Shown here: one piece after another, positions 22,355 to 33,518 of the stretch
Position numbering within the stretch: position 1 is the first letter of the stretch
Layout: the number at the start of each line of letters is the position of its first letter
The notes under the pieces: generated by a model
Told to the model about the DNA's origin: nothing
Seen by the model: only the letters and a program-made list of their open reading frames with translations
Databases searched by the model: none
From: Orbilia blumenaviensis
Lineage: Eukaryota; Ascomycota; Orbiliomycetes; Orbiliales; Orbiliaceae
DNA length: 64,000 nt
Direction: 5' to 3'
NCBI GenBank assembly: GCA_036872755.1
Contig: JAVHNS010000004.1
Span: 992,001 to 1,056,000 of the forward strand
Program-made: the position numbers and the translations under genes

Positions 22355-24418
22355 TCGCTGTTAAACCTAGTTCTTAGTAATTTAGCACATATGTCGCATA
22401 ATCAACCCATTAATTAGATAAATACCAGCCGACGGTTCAGCGCGGCAGCATAATGCTAGATATACAGCCATGATAATCAAAACTTACTATCGGTTTGTTT
22501 ATATACCACCAAAAGCGACATTTTGAGCTTCCCCTCCATAACCCGAAGTAGTACCTACGGTTACTGGTACTGGAGCCTTTCTCCTCAGTCGAGCGAACAA
22601 ACAGAGGACAAGCACAAATTACCTATTCTGGTTAAAACCAGGATGATAGATGTAGCATTTTGTTAGTTGGGCTATATGGTGGGTGGCCCCTCGCCCCGCC
22701 AGGACTTAAAGAAGGAAATGGTATATAATATTGTATCAATCAAATTGATCGATATTGCGAGGTAAACGTGAGGCTAACTCAAAACCGAGGGAATGAGGGA
22801 AATGCTTGGCGTTGTGTGTTACATTAACGAGGATCAAGATGGCTCCTGGCATAAGCGACATTGTTGAAAACATTGACACGATTTAGTTTGTAGCGTTACT
22901 GACGATATTATCTGTATATATATATGATTATATAATTATGATTTTTTTTTTGATAGTGGCTGAACAGTGCAAAGAAATATTTAAGTTCTAGTATTGATTA
23001 ATGAATTGTAGCGCCGTTTAGGATAGCAACTATCTGAATATCTGGTCTGATACGTACGCCGTGAGGCTGCAGGATGGTCTTCCACGAAACTGCCAGCTAA
23101 AGAATCGGCCTATCAACAGTATATAAGATAGAGCGAACGGATTAGGGTGTAGAAGGTAGCGATCCCGCGGGTATTTAAGTGTAAATGAATGAACTAGATT
23201 AGCTATAATAACAACGGAGTGCGCTCGAGACAAGAACAAAAGACCGAAAAATATCTCTATAACGTTATAACGAGTGAATAGAAAAGCACAAGAGAATTAT
23301 CGGAAAGAATGATGTCGTCGTTGACTCCCCGAAAATAATGTACAGGCCCGAAGCCTCCACAAAACACGTGCCTTCCCTCCAGACGTGCCTTTCTTCCAAA
23401 CTTGTCTTTCCTTCAAACTCGTCTTTCGTTTAAATCTGATTTTTTTTTTTTTATAAACTTATCTTTTTTTCAAATCTATTCTTCCTCTAAATTCACCCCT
23501 CTTTGAGATACACTATCCTTCAAACCTGCTTTTCTTCTAAATCTGCTTTCTTTCTAAATTTTTTCCTCAAAAAAAAAGTCTTTCCCCCAAATATACTCCT
23601 CCTTTAAATTGATTTTTTTCTAAGTACATTCTCTCTCTAAATCTATCTTTCTTCTAAATATGCCTTTTCTCCAAACTTATTTTTCTTCCAAATATGCCTT
23701 TCCTTTAAATTTGCCTTTTTTTTCAGGCCTGCCTCTCCTTCAGATGTGCTTTCCCTCCAGGCCCGCCTTTCCTCCAAATCTGTCTTTTTTTCAGATATAC
23801 CTTCCCTCCAAACTTGCCTTTCCTCCAAATCTATCTTTCCTCCAGATGTACCTATCCTCCAAACCTGCCTTTCTTCTAGATGTACCTTCCTTCCACACCT
23901 GTTCAAATATGCCTTTCCTCCAACTTGCTTTTCCTTCAAAATTATCTTTCTGCTTTTCCTCCATGGATCCAGAGCTGTCTTTTCTCCACGCCAGCCTTTC
24001 CTCCCGCAGCAAAATCTGCCTAAGTCGGTTGCTCTCTTTCACACTGCGACGATTATAAACAAACAAAACCACAATGGCTTGAGACAAATCCTGGGTAGCA
24101 AAGCCCCAGCATACATGATTTTCTTTTCTTTTCTTTTTTTTTAATTCCTTTTCTTGTTTATTTTACTTTATTATTTTGTCTTTTTGTTTTTTTTTCAATG
24201 ACGGGTCGCTGCAAGAAAACTATTTGAAAAAAAAAAATGTATGGCCAAACATTGCAGTGCTCAATATAGGTAGCAATTATGCATGAAAGTTGCAACGCCG
24301 CAGATGTTTACACCTGATCATCCTCCAAACAGAATATAAGGGGCGGGACAAGGCGGAGCAGCAAAGTATTTAGGAAAGAAAAGAAAAGAACATACAAAGG
24401 ATGCTAGACAGTTGTAGG
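22355..24418. other. gene-poor spacer leading into a duplicated unit
   Basis: No gene seen. AT-rich to about 22850; the left part of duplicated unit 1 starts near 22858; most of 23372-23985 is a 17-bp minisatellite (separate entry). Open frames in several frames across it are by-products of that repeat. Confidence 0.5.
23372..23985. repeat. degenerate 17-bp minisatellite
   Basis: Thirty or more head-to-tail, imperfect copies of a 17-bp unit close to CTTTCCTCCAAATCTGC. Because 17 is not a multiple of three, long open frames appear in several frames on both strands; they are not genes. The pyrimidine-rich unit occurs essentially once in the matching place of copy 2 (near 28005), so the expansion is specific to copy 1. 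Confidence 0.8.
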
Positions 24419-25283
24419 CTATCGAGTGGTACCTACTGCCGTCATGGCCCTAGTGCCTTCTGCAATTCTTCGAAAGTCTGCCTCGAGAGCCAGAACTTTT
24501 CTTTCCAAGACTGATGTCGCCCGCGCAAGTCGCGAACATTCCGCTTTCAGATCGGAGCACTCCTTTTCTAGCGAAGCAATTTTCTCAACATCGGCGGGGG
24601 CATTCTCGTTCGAAAGCGCCGACAGAGATGGAGCGGCCGGCCTGCGCCTGGTGTTTGTGGATTGGGCGCGTTGGCGCCTTGGCGCGGCTGGAGTGGGCCC
24701 ACATCTCCTGAGGTGAAGATAGATGTTGTCAAGCCTGCTGGATCGGTAGTGGCACCTGTCTTCATTTGGGCATGCATGTCTCCTTTTCTCGTGTTTTTCT
24801 CGATGATGATCATCGATGCCCCTCTGGCTTGAAAAATTTTCTAGACAACCGGGTTCACCACAGGGGTATCTGTTTCTAGGCAAGGGGGCTCCAGCTGGGG
24901 CAGGCGGGGAAGGGTTTGGTTCATGTTGGGATGCATCTCCGCCAATTGAATTAGGCCCTATAGCTAAGCGTCGATACTATAAGCATACGGTCAAAGACCC
25001 AGAGCGGGTTTCCCCCAGGATCTTGTACCATACATGCATCGACAGGGATATCGGGATTAGAATACCCGTCATTAGGGGGCGCCCAATATCCAAACATCAT
25101 CACATCATCTATGTCATTATAGTTTGCCATATCATCGATACCGTCGTAACTCATCTCCGCGATTGAATCAAAGTCCTCAACAGCGGACGACGGCAGGGCA
25201 GAGGATGGTAAGGAAGAAGCCAAATCCCCATTACTAGGGGGGACACGGTTTGTAAGATTCGCATTACCCCAAAACGATGACAT
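24419..25283 (-). CDS. C2H2 zinc-finger protein with C-terminal coiled coil (paralogue 1)
   Basis: Two exons on the minus strand, 25283-24989 and about 24936-24419, giving 270 residues. The N-terminal 100 residues are acidic and Asn/Asp-rich; two zinc-finger-like motifs follow: CGEPGC ... HHREKH and CPNEDRC ... HLRRC. A basic Arg/Pro stretch leads to a heptad-rich helix (EKIASLEKECSDLKAECS) likely to form a coiled coil. The intron is short (52 bp); a GAG acceptor is assumed because the frame requires it and because GDASQ then lines up with PDASQQ in the paralogue at 28416. Role unknown; a nucleic-acid-binding regulator is a fair guess. It shares gene order and flanking sequence with its paralogue, so the two arose by duplication of the whole unit. 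It is much shorter than the paralogue in both the acidic region and the linker. Confidence 0.65.
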
Positions 25284-28200
25284 GGTAAACGCAACAAAAA
25301 AAAATATATATATATACAGGAATCGAAAAACAATAAAAATTTCAAGAAAATAGACGCAATTAATGAAAGTACGTGGTTTATGATGAAACGTGCAGCTACG
25401 AGTTGGTGGTGATCAAGAAACGATGGACAAGTGATTGGAACAAAGGTGAAAGCAGGAATGACCGTTATTTAATCTTCAAGTGAGGAGAATGGATACCGCA
25501 AGCTGCCTTTCTATCCAGTTACCAGTGCTCGACCCGGGCTTATATAGAAAAGCCCGCGCTCGCAGGGTCGACGGACGGATTGTCGACAGACCTATACCTA
25601 CACCTAATTGCTAGGCCTACGGGCTGAGATTTCCTCGCTTGCGACCACAAGCGTGGATGAGATAAACTGTAACCCTACTCTTTTCATATTCACGCACTAG
25701 GTATTAGGTTCTGTTATGTTCAATCAAAATGGGATTATATTTACCAAATATTTGCGAAGGCTAACTAGTACTATTAACATGTCTTAAACCAATCCCTCTT
25801 TGTCAAAAATGAAAAGAAAATTGTAAAATTCTATCTAAAATGCCATTGCGCTATCGATTGACTCGAAAGGTGTAAAGAGCGGGGACGAAGACGCGGACGA
25901 GGGCATCTTGAGCGATCGAGACAGCTGCGCGGGGGATGAGTAAAAGGGTTTCAAGCGGTGGGATTTCTACTTGACGAAAATTTTGCTTTCGATATGCGGT
26001 ATTTTTGCGAAACCACGAATCAAGAAGGGAATAGGTGAGGTTTAGGGTGCTTCCAGTTCACTTATAAACGTCGCGAAAGCCAGGGAACGACGTCATAATC
26101 ACATCCCTAAAACTAGGTTTAGGGTTTTAGGCACCATCTCGGTTGGACGAGTCGGCACAAATGCTAAACCCGTGAAACTCGGCGAGCTCCCAGGCTCGGG
26201 ATAGGTTTTAACAGCAACAATTCTAGGTTTAGGCCCACTGAATTTCTTTTTTTCCCTTTCCTTTCCTGGGCGCGCGCGATGATTCTTATGCGGGAAGCTG
26301 CCTAGGCCCTAATCGTGTAGGCGGCGAGGCCTGTCAACTGGCCAGATACGGATATCGGACCAGCTGCAGCACGAAAAATTGGCCGGCCAACGAGACCAGC
26401 TGGATCCAAGGGAGCCAAAAAAAAAAAAACTCTTTTTCTCACATATGAGCCTGAAGGTACACAGGAATCAGCTTGACTTGTATAAACCGCCTTCTTTCCT
26501 TCACAACTAGGACTGCTTCTTATTGAAGGTTCAAACAACTTCCGAGACGCTTGCATGCGACTCTTAATTCATAGCTGTTGACTGAATTAAAAAACATTCC
26601 TCAATTTATTTGGTCCTTAATTACGGATATTAGTGCTGCTACGTTCTTTCTACCTAGAAACCTAAGTTATGCCTGACTGTTAAGTCGAGTTCTAAGTAAC
26701 CCTCAGCGCCCGTACCACCCTATACCAAAAAATGCTGGTGGAGGTCAAAAAAATGTGTTGTTCTTTAGCATTCTTCGCAAATCCTAGCATAAATTTCTCC
26801 AAACCTGTTTTTAATTATTGATAATATAATAAATTAAATTTGAATATAAATAGATTTTTATTTGCTAATTTAAGAATAAAACTTAAATTTATTTTGCGCT
26901 CTTTTGTACAGCCTGATTGTGCTCAGTCGGGTTTAAGTACGGTGAAGCGTAGCGGAGTCGTCCCAGTATATAGCTATATGCTTACTACATAAGTGCGACT
27001 TGTATTGTTAATGTCGTTGATTTCGAACTCGGCTCCATGCATTCATTGATTACCACCACATGGGCCACTTTATTCTAAACATTTAATGGGCATAGAATCG
27101 TAACCTCTTCAGGAACACGAAAGAAACGTCTATATATATGTCTTAACTCTACGCCCTAACTTATACAATCAATGAATTTATAGAACGGTCTCCGGCTCTA
27201 GCACCCCGATCAACCAAACCGAAACATTGTAAGTTTATAACCTCTTAAGGAGTGACAAGGTCGCACAAAGGCCGGTGGGTTCGATTGCCCCCAGGATGAG
27301 GGTTAGGTTTCTGTACTGAATGGCTAGCATGGAGTACTACACTAGTGTGGTATGAAGACTGACCGACTTCGCGTTCTAGGGTACATTGTTGAGTAGACTA
27401 ATATGATTCAGTTTAAGATATTACAATGTCGACTATCTGGCGATATTATCCGTATATATACAGGATCACATTATCACAATTCCTCCTGGATGACAGCTAA
27501 ACAGTGCAAAGGAATACTTAAAGTTAAACTCCATCATTGATCGATGAATTGTAACGCCGTCACGGTAGCAACTATTTGTAGATTCATTCTGGTGCAGATC
27601 TTACTTAAGGCAAACTATGACTGGTAAGGTACAAGGATAGATTGTGAGGCTGTAAGAGGGTCTCCACGAGACTACCAGTCGACGAACTAGCCCATCACTG
27701 ATACAGAAGATAGAATGAATATTTTAGGGTGCCACGGAAATCAATTCTACGGGGTACTCAAATATAAAGGAATGGACTAGTTTAATTGTAATAGAAAAAT
27801 TTAAAAAGAGTGTGTTCGCGACCTGAAATAAAGAAAAAACGCTGTAACTACAATGAATGGGTAGAAGAGAAAGACATGAAACAAGAACTAAAATGAAAAT
27901 GATGACGTTCCCATTCTAGAATTCTAGAAAGGAACGTAGAAACGGAACCAAGTTTGTGAAGATCCAGAAGGAAGTGCCGTTTCCACACGATCCAACAAGT
28001 TACCTCCTTCCTTCGAGCCTGCCTCACCAAAACATCTTTTTATACTTGTTTTTTATTTTGCCCTTTTTTTATATATAACGGATAAGTATATGCTGAAAGG
28101 AAAAATTAAAAAAAAAAAAAAGAAAGAAAGAACAAAATCAAAAAAAAGAAAGAGAACAAAGTATGTAAAAAAACAGAAAGAAAAAAAGAATATGATCGAA

Positions 28201-28415
28201 TATGGCAGCGCTCAATATGAAGATATGAGGGCGATTATGTATGGAAATTGTAATACAAGCCGCAAATGTTTATGACCTAATCCTCCAAGTAGAATCCAAG
28301 GGGTGGGAAAGACGGGGCAACCAAGTATTTAAGCCGAGGGAAAAGCAAAAGAAAAAGAATATCCCAATCTGTGCGTAGGAGGCTGACCGGATGGGAAATA
28401 GGATTAAAGGAAAAC
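25284..28415. other. intergenic, remainder of copy 1 and start of copy 2
   Basis: Contains the upstream flank of paralogue 1, the right part of copy 1 (to about 27056), a junction of about 330 bp and the left part of copy 2. It is AT-rich around 26800-26900, with several homopolymer runs of A or T. No gene family or RNA gene was recognised. Confidence 0.5.
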
Positions 28416-29693
28416 CTATTGTAGGGGTGGGCCCGAGATTCTTTCGAAAGCCTGTTTCCACGCACAGCATTGTTTGTCGAGAGCTGAATTCCTTTCTTCT
28501 AAAACCAATTTCTCCCATGCGACTTTTAAACACATTTTGTCGAGGTTCGAATATTTCATTTCGAGGTCTGAATACTTCTCTTTGAGCATTGAAAGCTCAT
28601 TTTCAAGAACTAACTTCTCCATTCCGAGGGTTTTGTTATTTTTTTCGAGCGTGGCGATAATGTTACAATCAGTGAGGGCACTCTCGTTCAAAGGTGTCAA
28701 CGGAGACAGTGTTGCTGGCCCGATGCCCCCGATGGTTTCCCGTGGACTGGTGTCTGGAGGGCTTGAAGGCGAGCTGTTGGCGCTCGTTTGTTCGGAGTGA
28801 AGAGGCATTGCGGGCGTTGATGCGGTTGAGTTTGGGGGCGTTGGCAAATGTCTAGTGGCTTTGGCGCGCCGTTGACGCTTTTTCACAACCGGCTGCGAGC
28901 CGGTTTGTGCATCGGGTGATACAGTGGACTCGGGGGCGCAGTGCCGTTTTTGAGCACCAGCCGGGGATTTGAATTTGCATCTATCCTTTTTATGGCTCTT
29001 CAAATTGTCGTCCCTGGTGCAACTATAGCTGCAATTTTTGTTTGAACACTTATGCCGATGTTCTATCCCGTGCACTTTTTGATAATGCTCATCGAGGATC
29101 CTCTGACCTGTAAATACTTGATTGCACCCAGGCTCCATGCAAAGATATTTACCTGCCGCTAAAGGGGTCGGGGCTGCGGCAGGCGAAGCACTAGTCGGCT
29201 GTTGGGATGCATCAGGACCTTTGGCCTGAGCCGCTCCGTTGTATCCAGATGATGGGACAATACTAGTCGAAGTAAGAGAAGGGTCGATATTTTCGTTAAA
29301 ATTAGACGGCGAGTTATCTGCAGGAGAAAGCCCGCTAAAGTTTGTTGGTGTTTTGGCTGGGATAGCCGGATCGGAAACTCCGTAATCATAATGGAATCCA
29401 TTAGATCCAAAACCGTCGGTCCCGAAGTCATAAGAGCCTCCCGGAGCGCTTTGATCAACATCGAAACTCGGGTCTTTACCGTTACCGAGAGCTTCGATAA
29501 AAGCTGAAACATCAAGGCACTTACTAGGTGGGCTAGATGCTATGCCATGGTTGTTAGGCGTGGGCGGCAAAGCGTTATTTAAAATGTCGGTACTGTTAAG
29601 CCGAGTTGGATTTCTTTTTAAATCAATAGGATTATTAAGCCCATTGTGAGGAATTTTATTGAAAAAATCAGCATTATGCGAAGATGGTTCCAT
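28416..29693 (-). CDS. C2H2 zinc-finger protein with C-terminal coiled coil (paralogue 2)
   Basis: Single exon, 425 residues. The ATG at 29693 is chosen because it matches the position of the start in paralogue 1; the frame is open for a further 50 codons upstream, but those lie in sequence that aligns with the non-coding leader of paralogue 1. The acidic, Asn/Gly/Ser-rich N-terminal half is probably disordered. Finger-like motifs follow (CMEPGC ... HYQKVH; CSNKNCSYSC ... HKKDRC), then a basic patch KKRQRR that could be a nuclear localisation signal, a Ser/Pro/Thr-rich linker, and a strong C-terminal coiled coil (LEKNNKTLGMEKLVLENELS and onward). The family is unnamed; nuclear DNA- or RNA-binding is a reasonable inference. 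No stop codons interrupt it, so both copies appear to be kept as genes. Confidence 0.72.
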   Translation of the reverse strand: MEPSSHNADFFNKIPHNGLNNPIDLKRNPTRLNSTDILNNALPPTPNNHGIASSPPSKCLDVSAFIEALGNGKDPSFDVDQSAPGGSYDFGTDGFGSNGFHYDYGVSDPAIPAKTPTNFSGLSPADNSPSNFNENIDPSLTSTSIVPSSGYNGAAQAKGPDASQQPTSASPAAAPTPLAAGKYLCMEPGCNQVFTGQRILDEHYQKVHGIEHRHKCSNKNCSYSCTRDDNLKSHKKDRCKFKSPAGAQKRHCAPESTVSPDAQTGSQPVVKKRQRRAKATRHLPTPPNSTASTPAMPLHSEQTSANSSPSSPPDTSPRETIGGIGPATLSPLTPLNESALTDCNIIATLEKNNKTLGMEKLVLENELSMLKEKYSDLEMKYSNLDKMCLKVAWEKLVLEERNSALDKQCCAWKQAFERISGPPLQ

Positions 29694-31351
29694 GATAATA
29701 CAGATAAAAAAAGTATATAAATTAAGGAATAAATATTGAAGACGTAGATGTGTTGATGCGCGTGCGAGGTTGGTGGTGATAGAGAGCTGATGGAGGAGCG
29801 ATTGTCTCGTTGGAGCCAGACAATACAAAGTCGAAATTGACATTTGCCAGGTAACTATGGGTGGCTCATGGTGGAATTTATAGGCCCAACCACCCCTGTC
29901 ATCCCAGGCAGAGGGAATAGTTATTGAAAAGTACCCTTGTATACATGTACCTAGGACTGCGAGACATGTACCTATTTGATGGGGATTCCTGGCTCCTGGC
30001 TACAAACATTTACAAGACAACGCGTTTCACCTCTACAGAGTAGCTTCCTGGCATATTCAAAGGCAATAGAATTATATTTTTCAGATCGTTTATGAGAGCT
30101 AACTCGTACCATTAACAAAATATCAATGCGCCTCGCTAGTCTTGAATTAAGCCCTCTGGCATCTTGCGGGCAGGTCCACAAATCGTTCTTCGTTTTCCGC
30201 TATCTTCGCACAAAAAATCGCAAGATTCTATTTACAATGCTGTTGCGCTACCGAGTGGCTCGAAATATGTAAAGAAAGTGAAAAAAGGAAGATGCAGATG
30301 ATGGCATCTTGGGTAATTAAGAGAGCGAGACTAGATAAAAAATGAGGGCCGAAAACTAAATTGTCTATGTACGAGAGCGATAAAACTTCTCATTCGAGGT
30401 CGTGTCTACGTATTTATTTTTCTTTCAAAGCGCCCATATTCCATACCGAGAAATTTCATGATATGAAATTCCTAAAATTAGGTCTAGGATTAGGTACGAT
30501 ATTTATCAGATAGGTTAGGAACAAATGGCGTGCCGTGTTTTTCCTAAATCTCAGGAAAGTATTAGCTTCCTCGTGGGATCTGGCGACCTCCGAGGAGAAA
30601 AAAAACCCTGATCTAGGAAAAATTCTGGAATTACAATCGTTGCCTTGCGCGATTTCTTCTTCTCCTTCGACCTTTAATTTCCTCATTTTCGTGTGTATGT
30701 GCTGCAATTGGTCGGGTATGAAAAGCGACCTGCAGATTGTGATTCGCCTTGCAGGAGGCTGCCTCATGAACCAAACGGTCACTGGTCATGCGTGTTCACT
30801 GATATCAGTGTAACAGCACTAGAAAGCTTGGCTAAAAGAGTGAGAGAGGAAAAAAACTTCTTCCTCACGGCTGCAACCGAGTCTGCGCAGTGATTAGCTT
30901 GACCTGTATAATTGTCCTTCTTTCCTCCACAGCTACGGCTGCTTTCAATCAAAGAGCTAACCCATCTCAAGACGCGATAGCGATACACCCGTGGTACAGC
31001 AAAGTTGCGGAACCAGTGAGAGTACTTGACGAATCCAAGCAGCCTTGCACGCGTGGGTACAAGCAGCCTTGTACGCAGAAGCTCCGATCGAGTCATTCGC
31101 CGTCACCAGCCTAGAAGATCCAAACATTGGGATTAAGTATAACTCTTAATCTATAAATGCCAACTGAACTACGAAATATTCCTCAATGTATTTGGTTCTT
31201 AATTACGGATATTAGTGAAGCGCCGTCAAGTCACAGTGAAGCGCCGTCAAGTTGCCTAAGTAGCTATATTTAGCTATATGCTTCTTGTGTTGCTAGTTGT
31301 TGTCGATTTTTTTGAGGCTCGTTTCAGTCAGCAGAGTTGGTGTTAACCACC
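29694..31351. other. upstream flank of paralogue 2, right part of copy 2
   Basis: No gene recognised. The first 200 bases are the likely promoter. Between 30950 and 31110 the phrase AAGCAGCCTTG, followed by ACGC after one base, occurs twice. The right end matches copy 1 through ATTACGGATATTAGTG. Confidence 0.5.
31214..31252 (+). repeat. 18-bp direct repeat pair
   Basis: AGTGAAGCGCCGTCAAGT occurs at 31214-31231 and again at 31235-31252, separated by three bases. Copy 1 has a similar but single phrase (GGTGAAGCGTAGCGGAGTC near 26940). Confidence 0.85.
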
Positions 31352-31472
31352 TGTGACATTCCTTCCGTACAGGCAGCCCTTAGACAAGATAAGGAATCTG
31401 TTGCGCGTAATCGCAAAATACAACAGATCCCTTATCTTGTCTAAGGGCTGCTTGTACGGAAGGAATGTCACA
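31352..31472. repeat. 121-bp near-perfect inverted repeat (snap-back hairpin)
   Basis: Two arms of about 52 bases, with two mismatches visible, flank a loop of about 17 bases (near CGCGTAATCGCAAAATA). The left arm begins TGTGACATTCCTTCCGTAC and the right arm ends with its complement at 31472. The size and structure fit a foldback miniature element or a hairpin-RNA locus; no coding capacity. Confidence 0.85.
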
Positions 31473-31829
31473 CACGGTCACGGCTGAGCGCTAAATCGAA
31501 TACTCTCTACAGACACGGTTTCACAGCTCTGTAGCTTTTTTTTCAACATCAATCTATGAAGTCAATAGAGGATGTTTGGTATGTATGGTAAGTAGATAAT
31601 CTCGAGGCGTTGCCTCCAACAAATACAATTTTCTGAGATAACCAGGTACTTCTTGCCGACCCTCTCACCATCCTCGTTACACATTAAACTCCGCGTGCAG
31701 CCACCCTTTTGAAGTGCCACGCCGGTACGCCCTCTTAAGTGCCACACACGTGTGCACGTGCGCCCTTTCAAGTCGCACGCGCCGGAAGTGATCCGAGGCC
31801 TAACTATACCCAAAACTATAGCTCTAACA

Positions 31830-32366
31830 ATGCACATCCCATTCCTCCTCCACGCTCTCCTCGAGCTGCCCCCATCTCTAATCCTCCTCTTCGACCCACT
31901 CTCCTTCCTTCCCAAACCACCATCACCATCACCACCACCACCACCACCACCGCCTTTTCCTCCTTCTACCACAACAAAAAATTACAACAGCAACAACACC
32001 ACCATCAACAATAATAATAAGGATATCCCCCCAATCCTCCGCCAATACGGCGCCCTCCTCCTCTCATCCTCATTATTTTCATTTTTACTAGCTATAACCG
32101 ACAATAATACCCCAGTTATCATAAATACTTCATATAATAATGGAGAAAGAGGCGGGTGGACTTTACATGAACTATCAGCGCTGGCGTTGGCGTTGTATCA
32201 CGTTTTTCCGGTTGTTAGGGCTTATGGGAGGATAGTACGTGGTGGTAATGATGTAAAAGGTGGTGGTGGTGGTGGAGTGAGGGGATTGGGAGGGCCGGTG
32301 GTGCATTTTGGGGTGCATGTGGTTGTGGGGGGGTTGTTGGTGCGGTTCGGGCTTTTTGGAGTATGA
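31830..32366 (+). CDS. small fungal membrane protein, function unknown
   Basis: Single exon, 178 residues. Four hydrophobic stretches are visible: residues 2-24 (IPFLLHALLELPPSLILLF), about 75-95 (YGALLLSSSLFSFLLAI), about 115-140 (LSALALALYHVFPVVRA) and 155-178. Between the first two lies a low-complexity loop of Pro and Asn runs (CCA/CCG and AAC repeats near 31915-32020). The pattern of four segments with an ALALYH motif resembles a small uncharacterised integral membrane family of filamentous fungi; I know no function for it. The ATG at 31830 is chosen because it opens the first membrane segment; the frame is open further upstream but that part is not membrane-like. Minus-strand open frames here are shadows of the repeats. 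Confidence 0.6.
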   Translation: MHIPFLLHALLELPPSLILLFDPLSFLPKPPSPSPPPPPPPPFPPSTTTKNYNSNNTTINNNNKDIPPILRQYGALLLSSSLFSFLLAITDNNTPVIINTSYNNGERGGWTLHELSALALALYHVFPVVRAYGRIVRGGNDVKGGGGGGVRGLGGPVVHFGVHVVVGGLLVRFGLFGV

Positions 32367-32549
32367 ATTTGGTGGCTTTTTGTAGTTCACTGAATGGGGG
32401 GGTATATGATATTTTAATATTGTTGTATATGTACAGCTGGGGGGTATAGAGTCTCGTAGTATACTATGAGACTAGGGGGGGTATATATTCTATGATATTT
32501 CGGGTGTGTGTAACTATAAGACACCCAGGTATTTTTCATATCTTAAGCC

Positions 32550-33518
32550 TCATTTCTTCTTCGGCGGGTACTTAATCCCCGTCTCGGGACAGAAAGATTT
32601 GCCTCCGTCTACATCTTTCGTTAGCATTCGAAATCCGAAAAAAATAAAGGGGAAGAAAAATGTACCAATAGGCAAATACTCCCCATCATAAACATTACCC
32701 CCCTTAACATGAAAATGATACCAAACCTCCGCCAACTCCCCAGTCTCCTTCGTACACCCCACCGTCGCCGTAACCCCAAACGCCTTCTTAATAGCCCCCT
32801 GCACCTCCTCCAACGTATACGTCTTACTCTCACTCGGCACAACCCCGCCATCCTTCAGCACCTTATAAGTATCCAACCCCTTAAACAGCTCCACCGTCCT
32901 ATAAAAATAATCAAATACATCCTTTTGCGGATGTGTAGTATTTTTGTTCGAGGCGTAGCATTCGGGCCTGCCAGAGGAGAAACAGGTAGCGTGTTTGTTG
33001 TACTCGTGCGACCAGAGGTTTCCGTCTACGCTGGCGTTGTCTTTCCAGTACCGACGCATGTAGCGGAGGAGATTGTGGCCGCCGTTTTGTTGGATTATTT
33101 CTGTTATTTGGTCGCCGGTGACTTCACGGGTTGGGTCGCAGTAGCCCTCATACGTTCCTATATATCATCCCATCTTAGTATATATACACCCTAATTTATA
33201 TAAGATATATATTAAAGTATTTTCTGCGGTAGAGTCAAAGGACGAACCATCGCAGCGATCCGGCCACAGTCCATGAATGGTCCATGAGGCGGAGGGTCCC
33301 TTGGGGGGGTTCCAGTCCCAGAACTGGGTTAGCAGGAGCTGGCCGCCGCGGGTTTCGATACAGCAGTCGTCTTGGATAGCTGTGGTGTTGCGACAGCTGG
33401 TCTGGGCTTTGTCGGAGGCGGAGCAGGTGTTGAATGGTCCGACGGTGTAGGCGGATCGCTGGTTGAGGGGGGTGGCGGCCGCCAGCGCCGTTAGAGTTAG
33501 GAGTAGGAGGGAGTGCAT
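32550..33518 (-). CDS. secreted ribonuclease T2
   Basis: Three exons: 33518-33248, 33157-32666 and 32614-32550, giving 275 residues. A signal peptide covers about residues 1-16 (LLLLTLTALAAA). Both active-site segments are present: CAS I as WTIHGLWPDRCDG (His82) and CAS II as LWSHEYNKHATC (His141, Glu142, His146). RNase T2 enzymes cut single-stranded RNA through 2',3'-cyclic phosphates; secreted fungal forms scavenge RNA or act against other cells. Many Cys suit the disulfide-rich fold. The second intron (32665-32615, 51 bp) is a multiple of three without a stop, so the unspliced frame stays open; removing it (GCTAAC branch, AAAG acceptor) joins YLPI to DVDGGKSFCPETG, as expected for the family end. 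Confidence 0.9.

Larger units (their letters stand above)
22858..27056. repeat. duplicated unit, copy 1
   Basis: Copy 1 of an old tandem duplication. Landmarks shared with copy 2: ACATTGTTGA at 22858 / 27383, CGATATTAT at 22903 / 27441, a C2H2 gene on the same strand, AGCTTGACTTGTATAA versus AGCTTGACCTGTATAA at about 26467 / 30897, and ATTACGGATATTAGTG at 26620 / 31202. Identity between the copies looks patchy and modest, so the event is old. Exact ends are uncertain. Confidence 0.6.
27383..31350. repeat. duplicated unit, copy 2
   Basis: Second copy of the unit described at 22858, in the same orientation and about 4.5 kb downstream. It lacks the minisatellite expansion but carries the longer zinc-finger paralogue. 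Its right end runs into a short direct repeat and the hairpin at 31352. Confidence 0.6.

Noticed and set aside
23643..24144. Open frames in several frames across 23.6-24.1 kb
   Set aside because: They are produced by the 17-bp minisatellite, whose unit length keeps several frames open.
27277..27289. GGGTTCGATTGCC, like the B box of a tRNA gene
   Set aside because: No matching A box, acceptor stem or anticodon arm at the right spacing.
31562..31972. Minus-strand frame of 136 codons with Gly runs
   Set aside because: Shadow of the Pro-rich repeat in the membrane protein gene at 31830.
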